Assembly: GCF_051014685.1 (NCBI RefSeq)
Contig: NW_027478391.1
Span: 1,302,001 to 1,366,000, forward strand
Source of the DNA: Ptiloglossa arizonensis
Taxonomy: Eukaryota; Arthropoda; Insecta; Hymenoptera; Colletidae
Length of the DNA: 64,000 bases
Direction of reading: 5' to 3'
Below the pieces are notes generated by a model. That model was not told the DNA's origin. It searched no databases and worked only from the letters and a program-made list of their open reading frames with translations. Below, piece after piece: positions 63,201 to 64,000 of this stretch. Numbering within the stretch: position 1 is the first letter of the stretch; each line of letters begins with the position of its first letter. The position numbers and the translations under genes were made by a program.

Positions 63201-64000
63201 TATTTTCTCCCTTGGCCGTTTTGGTTAAGCGTTTGGAGCAGCAGAATTGCGAAAAATTTTTTGCCTTCTCAACCATTTCTTGGCTTCATACTCCCATATC
63301 TCGCGAACGGATTGACCTAACCCAAAAATTCCTATTGCATCTGAAAGTAGAAACTCGCCCGATTACAACGGTATGTGTATTTTTTCCCTAGGCCATTCTG
63401 GTTAAGCGTTTGGAGCAGCAGAAGTGCGAAAAATTTGTTGTCTTCTCAACCATTTCTTAGCTTCAAACTCCAATATCTCGCGAACGGATTGACGTAACCC
63501 AAAAATTCCTATTGCATCTGAAAGTAGAAACTCGCCCGATTACCACGGTATGTGTATTTTTTCCCTAGGCCATTCTGGTTAAGCGTTTGGAGCAGCAGAA
63601 TTGCGAAAAATTTTTTGCCTTCTCAACCATTTCTTGTATTCAAACTCCCATATCTCGCGAACGGATTGACCTAACCCAAAAATTCCTATTGCATCTGAAA
63701 GTAGAAACTCGCCCGATTACAACGGTATTTGTATTTTTTCCCTAGGCCATTCTGGTTAAGCGTTTGGAGCAGCAGAATTGTGAAAAATTTTTTGCCTTCT
63801 CTACCATTTCTGGACTTCAAACTCCCATATCTCGCGAACGGATTGACCTAACCCAAAAATTCCTATTGCATCTGAAAGTAGAAACTCGCCCGATTACAAC
63901 GGTATGTGTATTTTTTCCCTTGGCCATTCTGGTTAAGCGTTTGGAGCAGCAGAATTGTGAAAAATTTTTTGCCTTCTCTACCATTTCTTGGCTTCAAAGT

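Larger units (their letters stand above)
1..64000. repeat. Satellite DNA array, 177-bp monomer, about 361.6 copies
   Basis: The window consists entirely of head-to-tail 177-bp units. Starts of the GGTATG landmark at 1, 178, 355, 532 and 709 fix the period, and the landmark at 63,901 lies exactly 361 periods plus a net 3 nt from the first. Those 3 nt are explained by nine visible 1-nt indels. All copies have the same orientation; no inversion, transposon or unique insert was seen. The consensus is about 42% G+C (74 of 177). Copies differ by a few substitutions that fall into recurring linked variants, so the array was amplified in blocks. Such arrays are typical of eukaryotic centromeric or pericentromeric heterochromatin; that location is inference. 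I do not recognise the family or the species. Confidence 0.98.
55331..64000. repeat. Right-hand block with 11- to 14-monomer spaced copies
   Basis: CCCTACGCC occurs at 56,127, 57,189, 59,137 and 61,617; CAGCTGAATT at 57,571, 59,519 and 61,999; AACAGACAGAC at 55,337, 58,700, 61,180 and 63,128; and CAGCACAATT at 60,581 and 62,707. Spacings are 6, 11, 12, 14 and 19 monomers, plus one base for each intervening A insertion. The insertion makes a run of six A before TTCCCATTG near 58,716, 60,843, 61,197 and 63,143, and is copied along with its block. TAG-removing changes are concentrated here. The final monomer is cut by the window end. Confidence 0.8.

Noticed and set aside
1..64000. CRISPR array
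   Set aside because: Units are contiguous and alike over all 177 bp, with no short constant repeat alternating with unique spacers.
1..64000. Telomere-like CCTAACCC in each monomer
   Set aside because: Only about one and a third telomeric units occur per 177 bp, with no tandem run. This is likely chance, and common variants change it (CCTAAACC, CATAACGC).
1..64000. Tandem protein-coding gene with long repeats, read with TAG as sense
   Set aside because: Single-base indels at nine places shift the frame for kilobases, TAA occurs near 43,264 and 54,711, and there is no start or end region in the window. Kept only as a finding to test against the host genetic code.
1..64000. Array of tRNA, 5S rRNA or small RNA genes
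   Set aside because: I see no A-box or B-box pair, no tRNA cloverleaf and no 5S-like core in the unit; T runs alone are not enough to call Pol III terminators.
1..64000. Transposon or long terminal repeat origin
   Set aside because: No terminal inverted repeats, target-site duplications, or transposase or reverse transcriptase fragments were seen at any scale.

Overview
The whole 64,000-base window is one uninterrupted satellite DNA array. It holds 361 complete head-to-tail copies of a 177-bp monomer plus about 100 bases of a 362nd, all in the same orientation. I see no unique sequence, transposon, RNA gene, CRISPR array or credible protein gene. Tracking the first bases of the monomer (GGTATG) gives a phase of 177 bp that can be followed to the base: between position 1 and position 63,901 it changes only through nine 1-nt indels, near 13,146, 14,207, 14,350, 52,400, 52,874, 58,716, 60,843, 61,197 and 63,143. 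The consensus is about 42% G+C. It contains 8 CpG where base composition predicts about 7.5, so CpG is not depleted.

This kind of DNA is eukaryotic, typically centromeric or pericentromeric heterochromatin. I do not recognise the family and cannot name the species. Normal CpG content argues weakly for a lineage with little germline CpG methylation at this locus, such as many invertebrates or protists.

The interest lies in the higher-order layout. Monomers belong to a limited set of diagnostic variants, shuffled and re-amplified in blocks at many scales. From left to right these are: a 4-monomer repeat (1-1.4 kb); a single-monomer duplication (1.6-1.95 kb); an 8-monomer repeat in about three copies (2.1-6.2 kb); a 3-monomer duplication (6.7-7.8 kb); a 14-monomer, 2,478-bp tandem duplication (7.7-12.65 kb); a 6-monomer, 1,061-bp duplication carrying a 1-nt deletion (12.2-14.35 kb); a 3-monomer duplication (14.3-15.4 kb); a mixed zone (15.4-19.3 kb); two blocks 28 monomers apart (19.3 and 24.2 kb); a 7-monomer duplication (21.2-23.4 kb); and a 4-monomer duplication (26.0-27.4 kb). 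Next comes a nested super-repeat with four copies (28.3-48 kb) whose length differs through the number of inner subrepeats. The right part has a 16-monomer repeat (48.7-52.4 kb), a diverged zone with indels (52.4-55.3 kb), and related blocks offset by 11 to 14 monomers (55.3-64 kb).

Within the monomer, four features recur: a 21-nt GTATGT...CCCTAG cassette that looks like a minimal intron and holds a conserved in-frame TAG; a 16-bp A/T palindrome; a TCGCGA palindrome; and on the minus strand a 17-bp match to 8 of the 9 core bases of the CENP-B box, perfect in one monomer. Because 177 is 59 codons, one frame stays in register and is interrupted almost only by TAG. It has no ATG, so I treat the small open frames as satellite by-products. 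Block limits below come from landmark spacing read by eye and are good to about one monomer.
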